From: Casuarina equisetifolia
Lineage: Eukaryota > Streptophyta > Magnoliopsida > Fagales > Casuarinaceae
Length of the DNA stretch: 64,000 nucleotides
NCBI GenBank assembly: GCA_028551475.1
Contig: CM052360.1
Location: forward strand, 19,084,501-19,148,500
Direction: 5' to 3'
Positions 48,681 through 60,663 of this stretch are shown here, in pieces. The position numbers and the translations under genes are program-made. Position 1 is the first letter of the stretch. Each line of letters starts with the position of its first letter. The notes beneath the pieces are model-generated. The model had not been told where the DNA came from and did no database searches. It saw only the letters and a list, made by a program, of their open reading frames with translations.

Positions 48681-49468
48681 TTTTTATTTAAGATGTTTTG
48701 CTTAATTTCTATCATTACTTTGGTTTGTTATTTTATTATGTTCTAAATTTTATTGGTTAGAACAAAGATGTAGCCTAATTATGATGATGTGAATTTTATA
48801 AGTTTTTATACTTTGCAAGATATTTTATTTATATGAATTATATATTATCATGCTTAATGCTTTTAAGTGATTAACCATCACTTGAATGATTTGATGTGCA
48901 TGTTTGAGACTGAGAGATAATAATATGCAATTACTTCTTCTAATATATAATCATGAATTAAATATAGATAGACATATACTATGTTATTTGTATGACTTTT
49001 AGTGATAAGATGATTGAAAAATTTATTGTAAACTAGGAATGTTCATAGATCCTAATGCATTTGGTTTGTTTCAATTTCCATATAAAGATATAGTGAATTA
49101 ATAAACAATAGGTTTACTATATCTAGACATAAGATAGTAAATAAATTAAGAAATTCCGCCATCACATAAGTATTATCATTCTTGCAAGGATAAACTATGA
49201 AAATTCATATGCTCTAACATATTTCTCATCTTGATTTTTCTTATTTAGATTCAATTTCAATTGGTCTTGAGTTTTTATTTTATAAATTTTAAATTTTAAA
49301 TTTTAATTTATCATCAACAATTTTTTGATTTGCTAGATAAATTTTAGGATTAATTCATCGTTAATACTTAATTAGTTTAGTATTCACCAATCTTCATAGG
49401 ATGATACTTTTCTTATAATTATATTATTTGTTCGACATGTTCACTTGCATTTAGAATTTCACCAAACA
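48681..49468 (+). repeat. 3' LTR of the Athila-like element (copy D), 5'-truncated
   Basis: Aligns with 42356-43141 of the 5' LTR from TTTATTTAAGATGTTTTGCT to TTTCACCAAACA. The first ~616 bp present in the 5' LTR are absent. Confidence 0.88.
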
Positions 49469-50949
49469 TCATCAAGCGATATTCCTTAGTGCGTCCTTCA
49501 ATCCTTTCATTTATACAGCAAGAGTGATTCCCACAATGTGAGCACACAAGCTCCTAAACATGAACAACTTCAACCCACATTGCTCATATGAGAGTAAAAT
49601 TTGGAGACAAAAACTCCAATTAGTTTCACATCAAGGACCCTTTCGTAGAGTTTATACCTTTTTGTACCAATCAACCTCCCATAACTTTTCTTGAAAATGT
49701 CCAAATGGTTTTTACATTAGTTTTTTGGGAAACAAATAGCATAAGGGACTTATCCAAAGGTTTTTCCATCCACCCTAAGATAAAATAGTGGCTTTAGTCC
49801 TAAAGGTGAGCTTTGGCCTACTCATCTTTAGGCTTAGGAAAGATTTCATCCAACCAACAAAATTAATTCTTCCTACTAAGCTAAGTTTTGATTTATAGGT
49901 TCTATAGCTCATACTTTGAGTCATTTAGAAGCTTCTTTGTCATTAAAGAGGAGCCAAGCAATCTAGTGGAGAATAAGTAGTATGGATCTATGTAGAATTT
50001 TGAGTTAAGCTAGATTCAAAAAAGGAAGAAGCCATTTAGGGTTTATGGATTTGTGCTACGCAATTGAAGATAGTTTGTGATAAGGAGATGAAAACTAGAA
50101 AAGTATAAGGGTAGAACAATCCACTTATCTACATGACATGTTTAGATAAGTAGCATAGAATTAATATAAATAGTCTTATCTCAATAAAATTAAAACACAT
50201 ACTTCTAATTTAAATGGTATTATATCATAAAAAATACTACATAACTTAAATGATGTCATAATTACTTTAGACTTCAAATAGTGTCATATCAACCAAAGGA
50301 AAATCACACTTTAAAAGACATCATAATGATGACAAAGGTTAACACAAGAGAATACCTTAGGCTTGATTTTCTTAATAATGCCCTTGTTGACTTAAGAAAA
50401 ATCTTCATCAAAAAATAATAATGGCCAAAATTAGACATGGTAGATCATAAACACTCTCTTAATTCTAGTCCAAGCAATAAGAACACAAAAGATTCAAGAT
50501 TGAAAAAGACCTTCAGCCCACTCCAATGCCATTATGGAAATTGGGCAAAAAAATAGTAAAACATCAATGAAGTGCAACCAAATTCATTAGCAATCAAGAA
50601 TGAAGAAACCATATTGAATGCTCGGAGTCTAGAAATCGTTCACTATATTAAAATTTGCTAAAAGAATAAGGAGTTTCTTCATAGGTTTTGTAGAAGTGAA
50701 CATGCCTAACTTTACATGTGAGTTCAAGCCATAATAAATGGAAAATACAAGTATGAAAAAAAAAAAAAAGCCTAAACAACAAAACCTAACACCAATATTC
50801 AACCCCAAAGGATGAGATGAATTTTTTTTTTTTTATCTCAAGTGACACTACAAACATTTTTTTTAACACATTGTAAATGAAAGCACTACTCTTAGTTAGA
50901 ACCTTAATCTACCATGTGTTAGGTTTAAGTCTTGAGATGGTTTAAAATA
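49469..50949. other. Unassigned, probably decayed retroelement DNA
   Basis: No domain recognised. Long A and T homopolymers lie at 50757-50770 and 50823-50834. It may include the far end of the minus-strand copia element cut by the Athila-like insertion. Confidence 0.4.
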
Positions 50950-51735
50950 TGTGTACACCTACTATAAGAGCTTGATTAGGTGATCTCCTCAACTAAAAAG
51001 CATCAAGTTGCCAATAAAATTGTTGTGTGTTTCTTTTTTTAAAGTATCTCGAATGATGTTTGAAGTTGTCATCCTTAATGGGTCTTTAAAGCACCTTGAT
51101 AACACCTCTATAACAATCACAAAATGATGTGAAAATGAAGAATCACCTTTTTCAAGCCTTTTACCTACAAGAAAGTGGTCAACCAATTCTCCATCCATAT
51201 CAATAGAGAATTTAGTTATCCTCACTCATACCATTACCAAGTTTACAACTGCTATTGGAAAACCCATTACTAATAATACCTTCTAAAGAAACTCCAAGTT
51301 TGGTAAATCATATACTCTTATAATATCAACTTTACATGCAAATCTAAAACTCTCCCTCATTTAATGATAGCCATGCCAAAACTCTTAAGCCAAAAAGATA
51401 TTATCTATAATCTTTCTCCCTTTAACAAAGGTAGATTGGTGCTTTGATATGGTCTTATGCAAGATGTCTACTAACTTGTTACAAAATAGCTTAGCCATAC
51501 ATTTGTATATCAAACTAAAACATGAGATTGGTTTGTAGTGAGATATCTTAGTTGTATTAATTTCTTTAAGCACATGCCCTAGATGAAAAAGGACTATATG
51601 GCCTTGGATATGTTGTCCCCCCCCCCCCCCCCCCCCCCCAAATTCCCAAAATGTTTTGAAGAAACAAGAATTATAACCATCTAGACTAGGACATTTGTCA
51701 TTATTGACTAAAAGCATTGTATTTTTTATGTTCAA
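50950..51735 (-). pseudogene. LINE (L1-type) reverse transcriptase remnant
   Basis: On the minus strand the fragments appear in RT order: KCPSLDGYNSCFFKTFWE, then ISHYKPISCFSLIYKCMAKL, HQSTFVKGRKIIDNIFLA, KLDIIRVYDLP, and RLEKGDSSFSHHFVIVIEVL, which corresponds to the GLRQGDPLSP-type block. The catalytic Asp of KLD is present. Stops and indels are frequent, and the endonuclease is not recognisable upstream. A 23-base C run interrupts the frame. Confidence 0.8.
51617..51639. repeat. Poly-C tract, 23 bases
   Basis: Twenty-three uninterrupted C residues, read as a Gly run in the minus-strand LINE frame. Confidence 0.95.
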
Positions 51736-53539
51736 ATGTGCAAGTATATAAAGGTGAGCTCATCAAAAAATTAGGACAAATGTTTTCTTTTATAATTTTT
51801 TTTAAACAAAATTTAGGTATTATATATTACCAAATGATATATAAAAATTTTCAATTACAACATCATTATTTAGGCTTAAAAGTTATGATTGAAAATTTTT
51901 AAAGCTTTTGCAAAAACTTTCTTTAGATATGACTTGCTCTATAAGCTTTTAAGTTAGGTGAAAGCTAAAGACGTACTTAAAGTAGTTAACATAAGTTATC
52001 TTAATAGAGCCCATGCTTTCCTTAACATTTTATTCTTAAAGTGTAATTAAGCATATCTTAAATCTATTTCCCTTTCATTGGATGGTCTTGAAAGAGGAGC
52101 TTGTATTCTAATCACCCAATTACAACCACTAAACTTTGGATTTTTATCACTATAGGTTTTCCTTTATCCTTAAATTGTTAGCAATTATCTTGGTCAATGT
52201 CTTTTATTCCCTTATTGTCACCTCCCTTCTAACCTTCTCATTATGACATTCTATTAGTTATTGAAGGCATTCCTAGTTCATTGGATTTGCAAATTAAGAT
52301 TAGAGAATGCTACCTATTGAGCTCCCATAGTTTAAGCCATAGTGCTCTTAATTTGCTTGTTACTTGTTATAAAGATCTCCACCTTATTTGTATGTTAGGT
52401 CTTATCCTTAATGGACATCAAATCTTTATAGTTATCCACATATCAAATAAAGTTCTTCTATTGTTGTTTCTTCATATATGATTATTGTTTCACATAGACA
52501 TAGAAACGCAATAACGACATTTTTTGAAGTGAAAGTACCTATATGGAGAGATAGAATATTTTAACATTCCATATTTATTGATCAAGCATATTTTGTAAGT
52601 GTAAACTAGATATGGAGATGCACCTTAAATTAGTAGAAAGACCTTTTTGCTGATCTTGCAATAAATAACAAGAAATATTATTTATGAGCCTTATGACTAA
52701 AGAGAATATTTATAAACAAATTGAAAGGTTTAATTGGATAGGTAGCTGGAAGGTTAAAACATCAATAAGAGAAAGATAGGATAGCAAGAATCCTAAAATA
52801 TGTTGCAATAGCCATTATGGCATATGGGTACCACCTCGAAACTCATAAAGCTTCCAAGAATTTGTTTAGATAGGAAAGTAGTAAGTGTCATGTTGTGCAT
52901 CACCCTCTTTTGGAAGTTAGCCAAAATTCAAAGAAGATTCTTATAGACATTGTAATAAAAAAATGACTTAATATTGATGCTTGTATTCTAGATCAGTGTT
53001 TTGTTATTTCACGGTTTCCTTGGCTAGATCAAGTACATTATTTGCAGCTTCTCTATCTCAGAAAAAGCAACAAAAGAACTAGGGAAATTTTCACTTATTG
53101 ACTATGTAACAAAAAGTTGTTAAACATTTCTAACAACACCAACCAGGAACTGTATTATCTGCCTGTAGCTTTGTTCACCAAACTTAGATTGAATTGTCAT
53201 GGATTATTTTCATAAAAAGAGCGGCAGGAGGGTGCAAGGTTGTGCTAATTATTTTCAAAAGCATTCTCTTTTAAAGCAAACAATACCAAGAAAGGGAAAA
53301 ATGAAGCAAAAAGTGGTTGTCATGCTTCTAAACCTAAAGCGAAGGTACCTTGTTTGGTGATCATTTTTTTGTACCTAGTGTACTTTTCAAGTAAATAATA
53401 TTAAGGAAGACAAGACCAACAATGTTATGGCACTCAAATGACATTACTCTCATTTTGAGGAAGACTGATCTTAACAATCCTTACATTTTAAGTGATAGGT
53501 CTTAGCATATAGCATAAGAACTTATCTTATTGTTTGAAA
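51736..53539. other. Unassigned AT-rich repeat debris
   Basis: No gene recognised. Bases 52545-52680 weakly resemble 63140-63330 (shared phrases around GATGCACCT, AGAAAGA and AATCTTGTAGTA), suggesting remnants of one repeat on both sides of the composite element. Confidence 0.35.
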
Positions 53540-54065
53540 AATAATCTATAACATGAACACATAAACATATAGATGAAAATAAAAAATTAAGCACATAAAA
53601 AACACAAGATTTATAGAGATTTGAATCAACAAAAGGTATTGCATCCTTCATCACTAGAGTAACCACTAACTTTTTCTTATCTTATTAGATTTCTTTAAGA
53701 GCATATAAGGTGATGATTACAAGGTTTACCCATAACTCTCACATAGTTATTCTTAGTACTTGCAATAACTCACTTATCAAGCTCCATCTTTAGTATCTAT
53801 ATAACATATTCTCATTTTGCTAATGGTTGCTACACAAAACAACATTTTCTTCTTACTACCCTCAAGAGGTGCAACCTAATTTTCTACTCTTTGTTAAGCC
53901 ACCTAGGTTTTCTTATAGTCTTTCCTTTTTAAACTAACCATAAAAGGAATCTTAGCTAGATGTTGATAGGAATTCTAACTAATACCACTAGAAATTCCTA
54001 CTAATACCTAAGAGAATAACTTTTAAAACATTGCTATAATATATCTAATGCCTATTGTTTTTCAC
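53540..54065 (-). repeat. 3' LTR of the composite element
   Basis: Aligns with 62449-63020 over most of its length, with many substitutions and a ~30-bp gap after GTGCTATCTAG-equivalent sequence. Boundaries are approximate. Confidence 0.6.
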
Positions 54066-54779
54066 TTTAAACCTTAATAATTTGCCTTTATAGAATAAAA
54101 TTAGTATAACAACCCTATACAATAGATTGATCTATTGCATATATGATCTTTGAGCCTTTCAATGGTTGAATAAACTCCAACACTAACCTACTATCCTATT
54201 TAGCAAATTAATTACATCAAAATATATTTTTTCCTTAGCTCCTTAAGCTTTTCCTTCATCATTAAGAATACTCAATTGAATAACACATTAACAACACTAA
54301 CAAATGTATATCCATGTAGCTCCTTAAGCTCTTCCTCTATCTATGGTCTAATAAAGGGATACTCAACTAAGAATACATCATCCACAAACAGTCCAAAAAG
54401 AATCTCTAATTTGACTCCTTTGAGAATATTCACAATCTCATGAACTGTATGACTCTTTTAATCACAACCATTTCCTTATTTCTATAAGTGGTACTTTTAC
54501 CACCAACTATAGTCATCCAATTAGTTATCTAGCCAACCATGAAGATAATTAGTAGTACTCTTATTGTTAGCAAAATTATGCCAAGCGCAAGTTCATATCT
54601 CACTGCAAAAAAGTCCCACCATACATATTTTCATCTACTAATTATGTCCACTCCATGTGCAGTATTTGACCTTATATAAGTCTAACCTTAATATTAAAAT
54701 GTCAACCAAGTATAACCTTAATAGTTTCTAATCATACCCATCTTCCAACAACTTAAATGTCAACTAAGGACATATGTGA
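54066..54779. other. Interior of the composite element, unassigned
   Basis: A short duplicated phrase (CTCCTTAAGCTYTTCCT) occurs near 54239 and 54321. No domain recognised. Confidence 0.4.
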
Positions 54780-55514
54780 CAAGCAATTGGCCTTTTATAG
54801 GTGGACTCTTTCTCATTCTTCCTCTTCAACTTAATCCAATTGAAGGAATGTCATGACACTTTGCCCTGAAAATCCCATTTCAATATATATTGTATTGCTC
54901 TCAGGTCTTTCATAGCAAATTTTATCATAACCTCTCTCTATAACTTCTTCAAAAGTCCTTGTAAGATTTAACAACCAATCCTATTATTAATATACTTGAG
55001 AAGTGAATAACATATTGTTTAAGTATTTGACAAAAAAAAAAACGTATAAGCTTGAGTCTTTAACTCTTGGACAGACCAAACAAAAAAAGAGGCATTGGAA
55101 GTGCGAAGGCATGCCCCTTCTATTACTAGTCAGGGGTTTCTCCAAATTTTTTTTTTCAAGCCAAAACTACTAGGAAAAGACAATCCTTTCTTATCTATCT
55201 TAATTGGCATCATTTGTCCCCTTCTAGCGTTAAAGAGTGAATCGAAGAAGGGTAAGAGAGTCAATCTTTTGCATTTGCATCTTGATTTGGTCAATAGCTA
55301 GGAAGTAACTAACTTCATTATCTAGGGGCAACCTGCTTAAAAAAAAAAAAAAAAAAATCTATAATTTTATTATATTAAAATACAAACAAGTGAACTTTTT
55401 AAAAAAGAGAAAATGCGAACTTTCACGTTTGAAAAATACTTTATTAAAGTGGATTCAGGAGTGGGTGTGTTCTCTCAATTCTAACTTGGTGCTTTATCAA
55501 TTAAGAAATTGAGT

Positions 55515-55844
55515 TCAATGATTGATTGCACAAACCATATGAAGGTGAACCACAATGAAAAACATACTTGCCCCATTAGCATGCATATAACGGAGCAACC
55601 AGCCCCCTTCAACATCTCTCATAACGTGTTCTACGCTGTTGAAAGCTAGATCCACATGAGGTGTGTGATGCATAGCTAAAAAAACGCCAGTCACTATCTG
55701 AATGACTAAACAAATACCAGCTAACGAACCGAACCCCCTCCAATAACTAAGATTGCTCAAGGTTGGATAATCTATCAAATGCTAATAAAGTGTAGAGGCT
55801 ATAGGTTGTTTAAGAAGAGAGAATCGTTGGTTCCTTATAGTCAT
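55515..55844 (-). pseudogene. cob: cob (apocytochrome b) N-terminal fragment, copy 1
   Basis: Starts with the normal plant mitochondrial beginning [18 protein letters not shown] at 55844. It continues through [37 protein letters not shown] and VVHLH, about 103 of the ~390 residues. An in-frame TAG lies near codon 21. After HLH the frame leaves cob and adds MVCAINH before a stop at 55515. Encoded in the nucleus, out of its organelle and truncated, it cannot supply complex III. Confidence 0.92.
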
Positions 55845-56209
55845 TTATCTTTAAAATCGTGACAACTCTTGTTCCCCCACCTTTTTAGCGTTCTGGGGCC
55901 CTACTTACTTAATATTATCAAGTAAGTACCTTTCTTCCACCTTCGACCAACAAGAGCACGAGGGCAACAAAATCTGATTAGAGTGATGATATGCAAGTAA
56001 AACTCAAACCTCAAGTCAATGTCTCATGGCTGATCTATACTGGGATTTACCCTTATTAGGCTATCCTTTATCTATGCCAATGCAACATCACTGATCGCCC
56101 TTTGTTGTGGGATGAATGAAAAGTAATAGCGGCCTCATCTAATGATGCTTAAACTTTCCGTAGCTCTTCAAAGATCCGAATACTCTTTAACAGAATTCAT
56201 TTCCTCCCT

Positions 56210-56578
56210 CTAAAGGCCTGAGTCGGAAGGGTTAGCCTGAATAGGACTTTGGATCCTGAAAAGCCTATCCTTGGCAACCTTAAACCTTTCGGAGAGGTAC
56301 ACAAAGTGATCCTTGTTTAGCCTCCTTAGAGCTTTCTTTAAACTCCTAAATTTCATACAAATTTGAAACATGGGAGAGCCTATAACCTCTTCATTCCAGA
56401 CTTCCTCAACCGTGGAAAGGAAAAGTGGATGATCTGCCCAAAAGTGAAAAAAGGGGAAGGGCTTGAAGACCCTAGGAAGATCAAAACGCCTGACAATCAT
56501 GGGAGAATGGGCACCGCCCCACCAGCAACCAGCGTTTTTGACCCGTGAAAATAAAAGAAGAATGTGCTTAGTATCCAT
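56210..56578 (-). pseudogene. LINE ORF2 fragment (endonuclease-RT linker), copy 1
   Basis: Reads DLPRVFKPFPFFHFWADHPL, then EEVWNEEVIGSPMFQICMK and FRSLKKALRRLNKDHF. This is the region between the endonuclease and RT of plant L1-type elements, open for 122 codons. The same piece sits at 59171-59533. Confidence 0.75.
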
Positions 56579-58479
56579 GGAGTAGAGTGACTATCCTTAA
56601 TCTCCTCTTCCAACACCCTTAACACCATCCATGGAGTAGAGTGAATATGTGCCAACTAGTTTAATCATATGGAATCCGAAATAGAAAAAATCATCTTTAC
56701 CTTCTCTACATATACATTGTTACCTCCTAGAAAAAGCCAAACATTCTTTGAACAATGACTATAATTTTAAGCCTAACAATGATTCTTGAAAAATCCCTTT
56801 ATCTCATAATTTTAGCAATGTGAAGCCATTGTTTGAGACTTTCCTTCTCCTACATTTTGCCTTCGATATCACACAACTTCATCTCTTCTTTCCACCATTG
56901 TCAACTAACAAAACATTAAAAACAATAGATAAAAAGAACTCTCCTCTTCAAATCATTGTTTAGGAATATGGTAGCCTCATGAGATATCAACCTCCCATTG
57001 GAATCATATGCCTTAATCAAATGCATCATGAGAATATCTCAAATAATCATAGAATAGATAGAACTATATCTCCTCTACCAATGTCAAAAGACAATAATGA
57101 AGGCATTAGATGAAGAATGCCTTTTGTGGATAGAACAAAACAAAAGACAATTTCATAATAGAATAATTGGCATTCCAATCTTATAGTTTTTGTAATTTTT
57201 GTAATGTTGGGATATGTCTTTATGTTTTTGGACATTATTTTTTATTAATGTAAACTTCTATTTTTACCCCAAAAAAAAAGAAAAAAAAAAGAATGCCCTT
57301 TACATCCTCATTTAGGTATGTAGTCATTAACCTCTTAAAATGTCAACCTTACATTAGAATCCTCTACTAGCCAAAAGTATAGCCAATAGGATTTCAGATA
57401 ATCAGTAAAGTAGACAATAAAACCAGAACAATCTAATACAAAAGACACAATTAAATGTGGCACAGTCATGCATAATTGCATTTTGTAGCAATTTGATCAT
57501 CAACATAGTCAACATTGAATAAATCAAGACAAAGATACCAAGAATCATATTGCCCTTATTCCATTATCGTCATCCCTAATAAGATATTGTACCATCCATT
57601 CAATGACAAACTAATCTGAAATTCACCAGATGCAAGAAAACTAGGTAAAAAAAACTAACAATAATATTCAACAATTTTTGTATCTCAAAATCACAATCCA
57701 AAAATACCATTAAACACTAATTGAAATGCTTTATGTGACAGACAACTAGCCTTTTATAAATGGACTCTCTCTTGTTCTTCCTTGTCAACTTAATATAGTT
57801 AAAGGAATATCATAACACTTTGCCTAGAAAATCTAATTCCAATAAAATATTGTATTGCTTTCAAGTCCTTCATAGCAACTTTTGCCATAACCTCTCTCTA
57901 CAACTTCTTTAAAAGCCCTTACAAGATTTAACAACCAATCCTACCGTTAATATACTTGAGAAGGGAATAACATATCTTTTACGTAGTTTACTAAACAAAG
58001 CCTGTAACCCCGAGTCCTTAACTCTTGAAATGGACGGACCAGACCGATAAAGAGGCATTCGGAGTGCGAGGGCAAACCCCTACTATTACTAGTCAGGGGT
58101 TCTTCCTTTCTTTCAAGCCAAGCCCGCTAAGAAAAGAGAATCCTTTCTTATCTATCTTAATTGGCATCATTCGTCCTCTTCTTGCGTTAGAAAGTGAATC
58201 GAAGAAAGGTGAGAGAATCGATTTTTGCATTTGCATCTTGATTTGGTCAATAGCTGGGGATGTAACTGACTTTGTTATCTAGGGCCAACCTCAGCTCCCC
58301 AAAAAAAAAAAAGAAATCTACACCTTTACTATATTAAAATACAAACAAGCGAAGCCTTTTAAAAAAGAGAAAATGCGAACTTTCGCATTTGAAAAACACT
58401 TTATTAAAGTGAATTCGGGAATGGATGCGTAACTTGATGCTATATTAATCAAGAAATTGAATTCAGTGATTGATTGCAC

Positions 58480-58791
58480 AAAAAATATGAAGGTGAACCA
58501 CAATGAAAAACATACTTGCCCCATTAGCATGCATATAACGGAGCAACCAGCCCCCTTCAACATCTCTCATAACGTGTTCTATGTTGTTGAAAGCTAGATC
58601 CACGTATGTGTGTGACGCATGGCTAAAAAAACGTCAGTCACTATCTGAATGACTAAACAAATACCAGCTAACGAACCGAACCCCCACCAATAACTAAGAT
58701 TGCTCGGGGTTGGATAATCTATCAAATGCTGATTAAGTGTGGAGGCTATAGGTTGTTTAAGAAGAGAGAATCGTTGGTTCCTTATAGTCAT
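58480..58791 (-). pseudogene. cob: cob N-terminal fragment, copy 2
   Basis: Begins [18 protein letters not shown] at 58791 and, unlike copy 1, keeps codon 21 open (TLNQHL). Small deletions near 58595-58615 shift the frame (CATACACACATGG region). The later cob part ([20 protein letters not shown] to VVHLHIF) can be traced to about 58480 in another frame, then continues into CAINH as in copy 1. Confidence 0.9.
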
Positions 58792-59170
58792 TTATCTTTA
58801 AAATCGTGACAACTCTTGTTCCCCCACCTTTGTAGTGTTCTAATTAACATATATTAAGTACCTTTCTTCCACCTCCAACCAACAAAAGCACGGAGGGCAG
58901 CAAAATCTGGTTGGAGTGATGATATGCAAGTAAAATTCAAACCTCAAGTCAATGTTTCACGGCTGATCTATACTGGGATTTTCCCTTATTAGGCTATCCT
59001 TTATCCATGGCAAATGCAGCATCACTGATCGCCTTTTTTGGTGGGATGAATGAAAAACTATGCCGGTCTCATCTAATGATGCTTAAACTTTCCGTAGCTC
59101 TTCTAAGATCCCAATACTCTTTAACAGAATTCATTCCCTCCCTCCAAAGGCATGAGTCGAAAGGGTTAGG

Positions 59171-59533
59171 CTAAAGAAGACGATGGATCCTAGATAGCTT
59201 ATCGTTGGCAACCTTAAACCTTTCGGAGAGGTCCGCAAAGTGATCCTTGTTCAGCCTCCTCAGAGCTTTCTTTAAACTCCTAAATTTTATACAAAGCTGA
59301 AACATAGGAGAGCCCATAACCACTTCATTCCAGACTTCCTCAACCACCAAAAGGAAAAGCGGGTGATCCGCCCAGAAGTAAAAAAATGGGAAGGGCTTGA
59401 AGACCCTGGGAAGATCAAAAAGCCTGACAATCATGGGAGAGTGGTCCAGAAGAGGGAGAATGGGCACAGCCCCACCAGCAGCCCGCGTTTTCGACCCTTG
59501 AAAATAAAAGAAGAATCTGTGTTCACTATCCAT
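59171..59533 (-). pseudogene. LINE ORF2 fragment (endonuclease-RT linker), copy 2
   Basis: Same segment as 56210-56578, open for 120 codons: DHSPMIVRLFDLPRVFKPFP, then VVEEVWNEVVMGSPMFQLC. It differs by scattered substitutions and a short indel near LLDHSP. Confidence 0.75.
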
Positions 59534-60620
59534 GGAGTGGAGTGACTATCCTTAATCTCCTCTTCCCCCCCCTTTTTGCCTTTTTTTTTTCCTTTCTCGC
59601 CGGCAGGAGAATCCATTTCTTTTCTTGTATTGTTTATTATGATTGATCCGTAGTTCAAGGGCACTCTTCCTAATCCGAGTTTGAGATGGAATAAGACCCA
59701 GACGTAGAGTCCCGTCGGCCGGGAAGGTTTTCTATTGATTTTTGACTCCCTTCTGGCCTTACCTTTAAATAAGGGGTTCTTCTCTTTCCCCACGAGGGAA
59801 AGCCCTTTCCAGATGGAGTTTGATTATTTTATTTGTTTATATATAATATAAAATATTATTATTTATTATAATAACATTAAGCAAGCGAAGCAACCCTTTC
59901 ACGACTCAAACTGCCGGTCGCTTTTCGGCTCGCAACGACTCAAATGGGCGAGGGCCCCTTATCCGCTTGCAAAGCCGGCTGTTCGCCTTTAGTTATAAGT
60001 AGAAGTAGAGGGCGCCCTTTGCTTTGCCCCACACTTCAGAAAAAGTAAAAAAGTATGGATAAAGTAAGAAAAAGTACATAGGTAGTGAGAAAGAGAAACT
60101 TGGTTACGGGACTGAGAATCACCCTCAAGTAAAAATAAATATTGTTACTCAAGCATTTCACACTCATGAATTGGTAAAACTTCAAGTATCACTACTTAAG
60201 AACTAATACAAATGCATAAAATTTTTCCCAATTCCCAACTAAATAAGTAATATCAACTAACTAAGTGATCCCAAATATGCCAACTACATAATAACCTCAA
60301 CTCATTTGTCAAATCTTCATCAACTATCTTAATCAAATTCCCTCTCAATGAACACTACATCTCTAATTGTCTATGTCATAAGTAATTTGATACTTATTAT
60401 CTCTTATTGTCAAAGAAACAAATTACCTTGAAGTTTTGCATAACTGGAATCCTTTGAATCTAACTCACCTAGAATCACAATACAATATGTATTAGTGTCA
60501 ACTAGTCTAATCATGTGGAATTCAAAATAGAAAAAATTATCTCTACCTTCTCCACATATACATTATTCCCTCCTAGAAAAAGCCAAACATTCTTTGAGTA
60601 ATAACTATAACTTTAAGCCT

Positions 60621-60663
60621 AACAATGATTCCTAAAATGTCTTGTTATCTCACAATTTTAGCA
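60621..60663 (-). pseudogene. gag zinc-knuckle remnant, unit 2
   Basis: The minus-strand frame gives C-x2-C-x4-H-x4-C (C*NCEITRHFRNHC) with one stop. The parallel in unit 1 (56776-56817) has lost the second Cys and the His. Confidence 0.6.

Larger units (their letters stand above)
41740..49468 (+). mobile_element. Athila-like Ty3/gypsy retrotransposon, degenerate
   Basis: LTR to LTR, 7.7 kb: 5' LTR, Asp-type primer site, gag, protease, RT/RNase H, integrase, then a 3' LTR lacking its first ~616 bp. The conserved gag and pol phrases (FNGLPNDDPNAHIDAFLEIC, NNELIPTRT, YGYNQIH-like) are those of the Athila/Tat branch. No clear target duplication (TCCAT versus TCATC). Many changes are C-to-T or G-to-A, the pattern expected for long-methylated elements. 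Confidence 0.9.
55045..56645 (-). other. Nuclear mitochondrial insertion (NUMT), copy 1, with LINE fragment
   Basis: Contains cob sequence, its flanking DNA, a further mitochondrial-type open segment (about 55080-55320) and a LINE fragment (56210-56578). It aligns almost throughout with 58000-59560 in unit 2 at high identity. The right end carries two copies of ATCCATGGAGTAGAGTGA (56573-56590, 56627-56644) where unit 2 has extra mitochondrial DNA. Confidence 0.75.
54780..57735. repeat. Tandem duplication unit 1
   Basis: Starts with GACAAGCAATTGGCCTTTTA and runs through the mitochondrial/LINE insert to a gag segment ending near TTAAACACTAATTGAAATGC (57708). The same order recurs in unit 2. 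Confidence 0.8.
58000..60060 (-). other. Nuclear mitochondrial insertion (NUMT), copy 2, longer
   Basis: Parallels copy 1 to about 59560. It then adds about 450 bp with plant mitochondrial character: AAGCAAGCGAAGCAACCC, CGGCTCGCAACGACTCAAA and GAGGGCGCCCTTTGCTTTGC. This GC-rich stretch is unlike the surrounding DNA. Confidence 0.75.
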
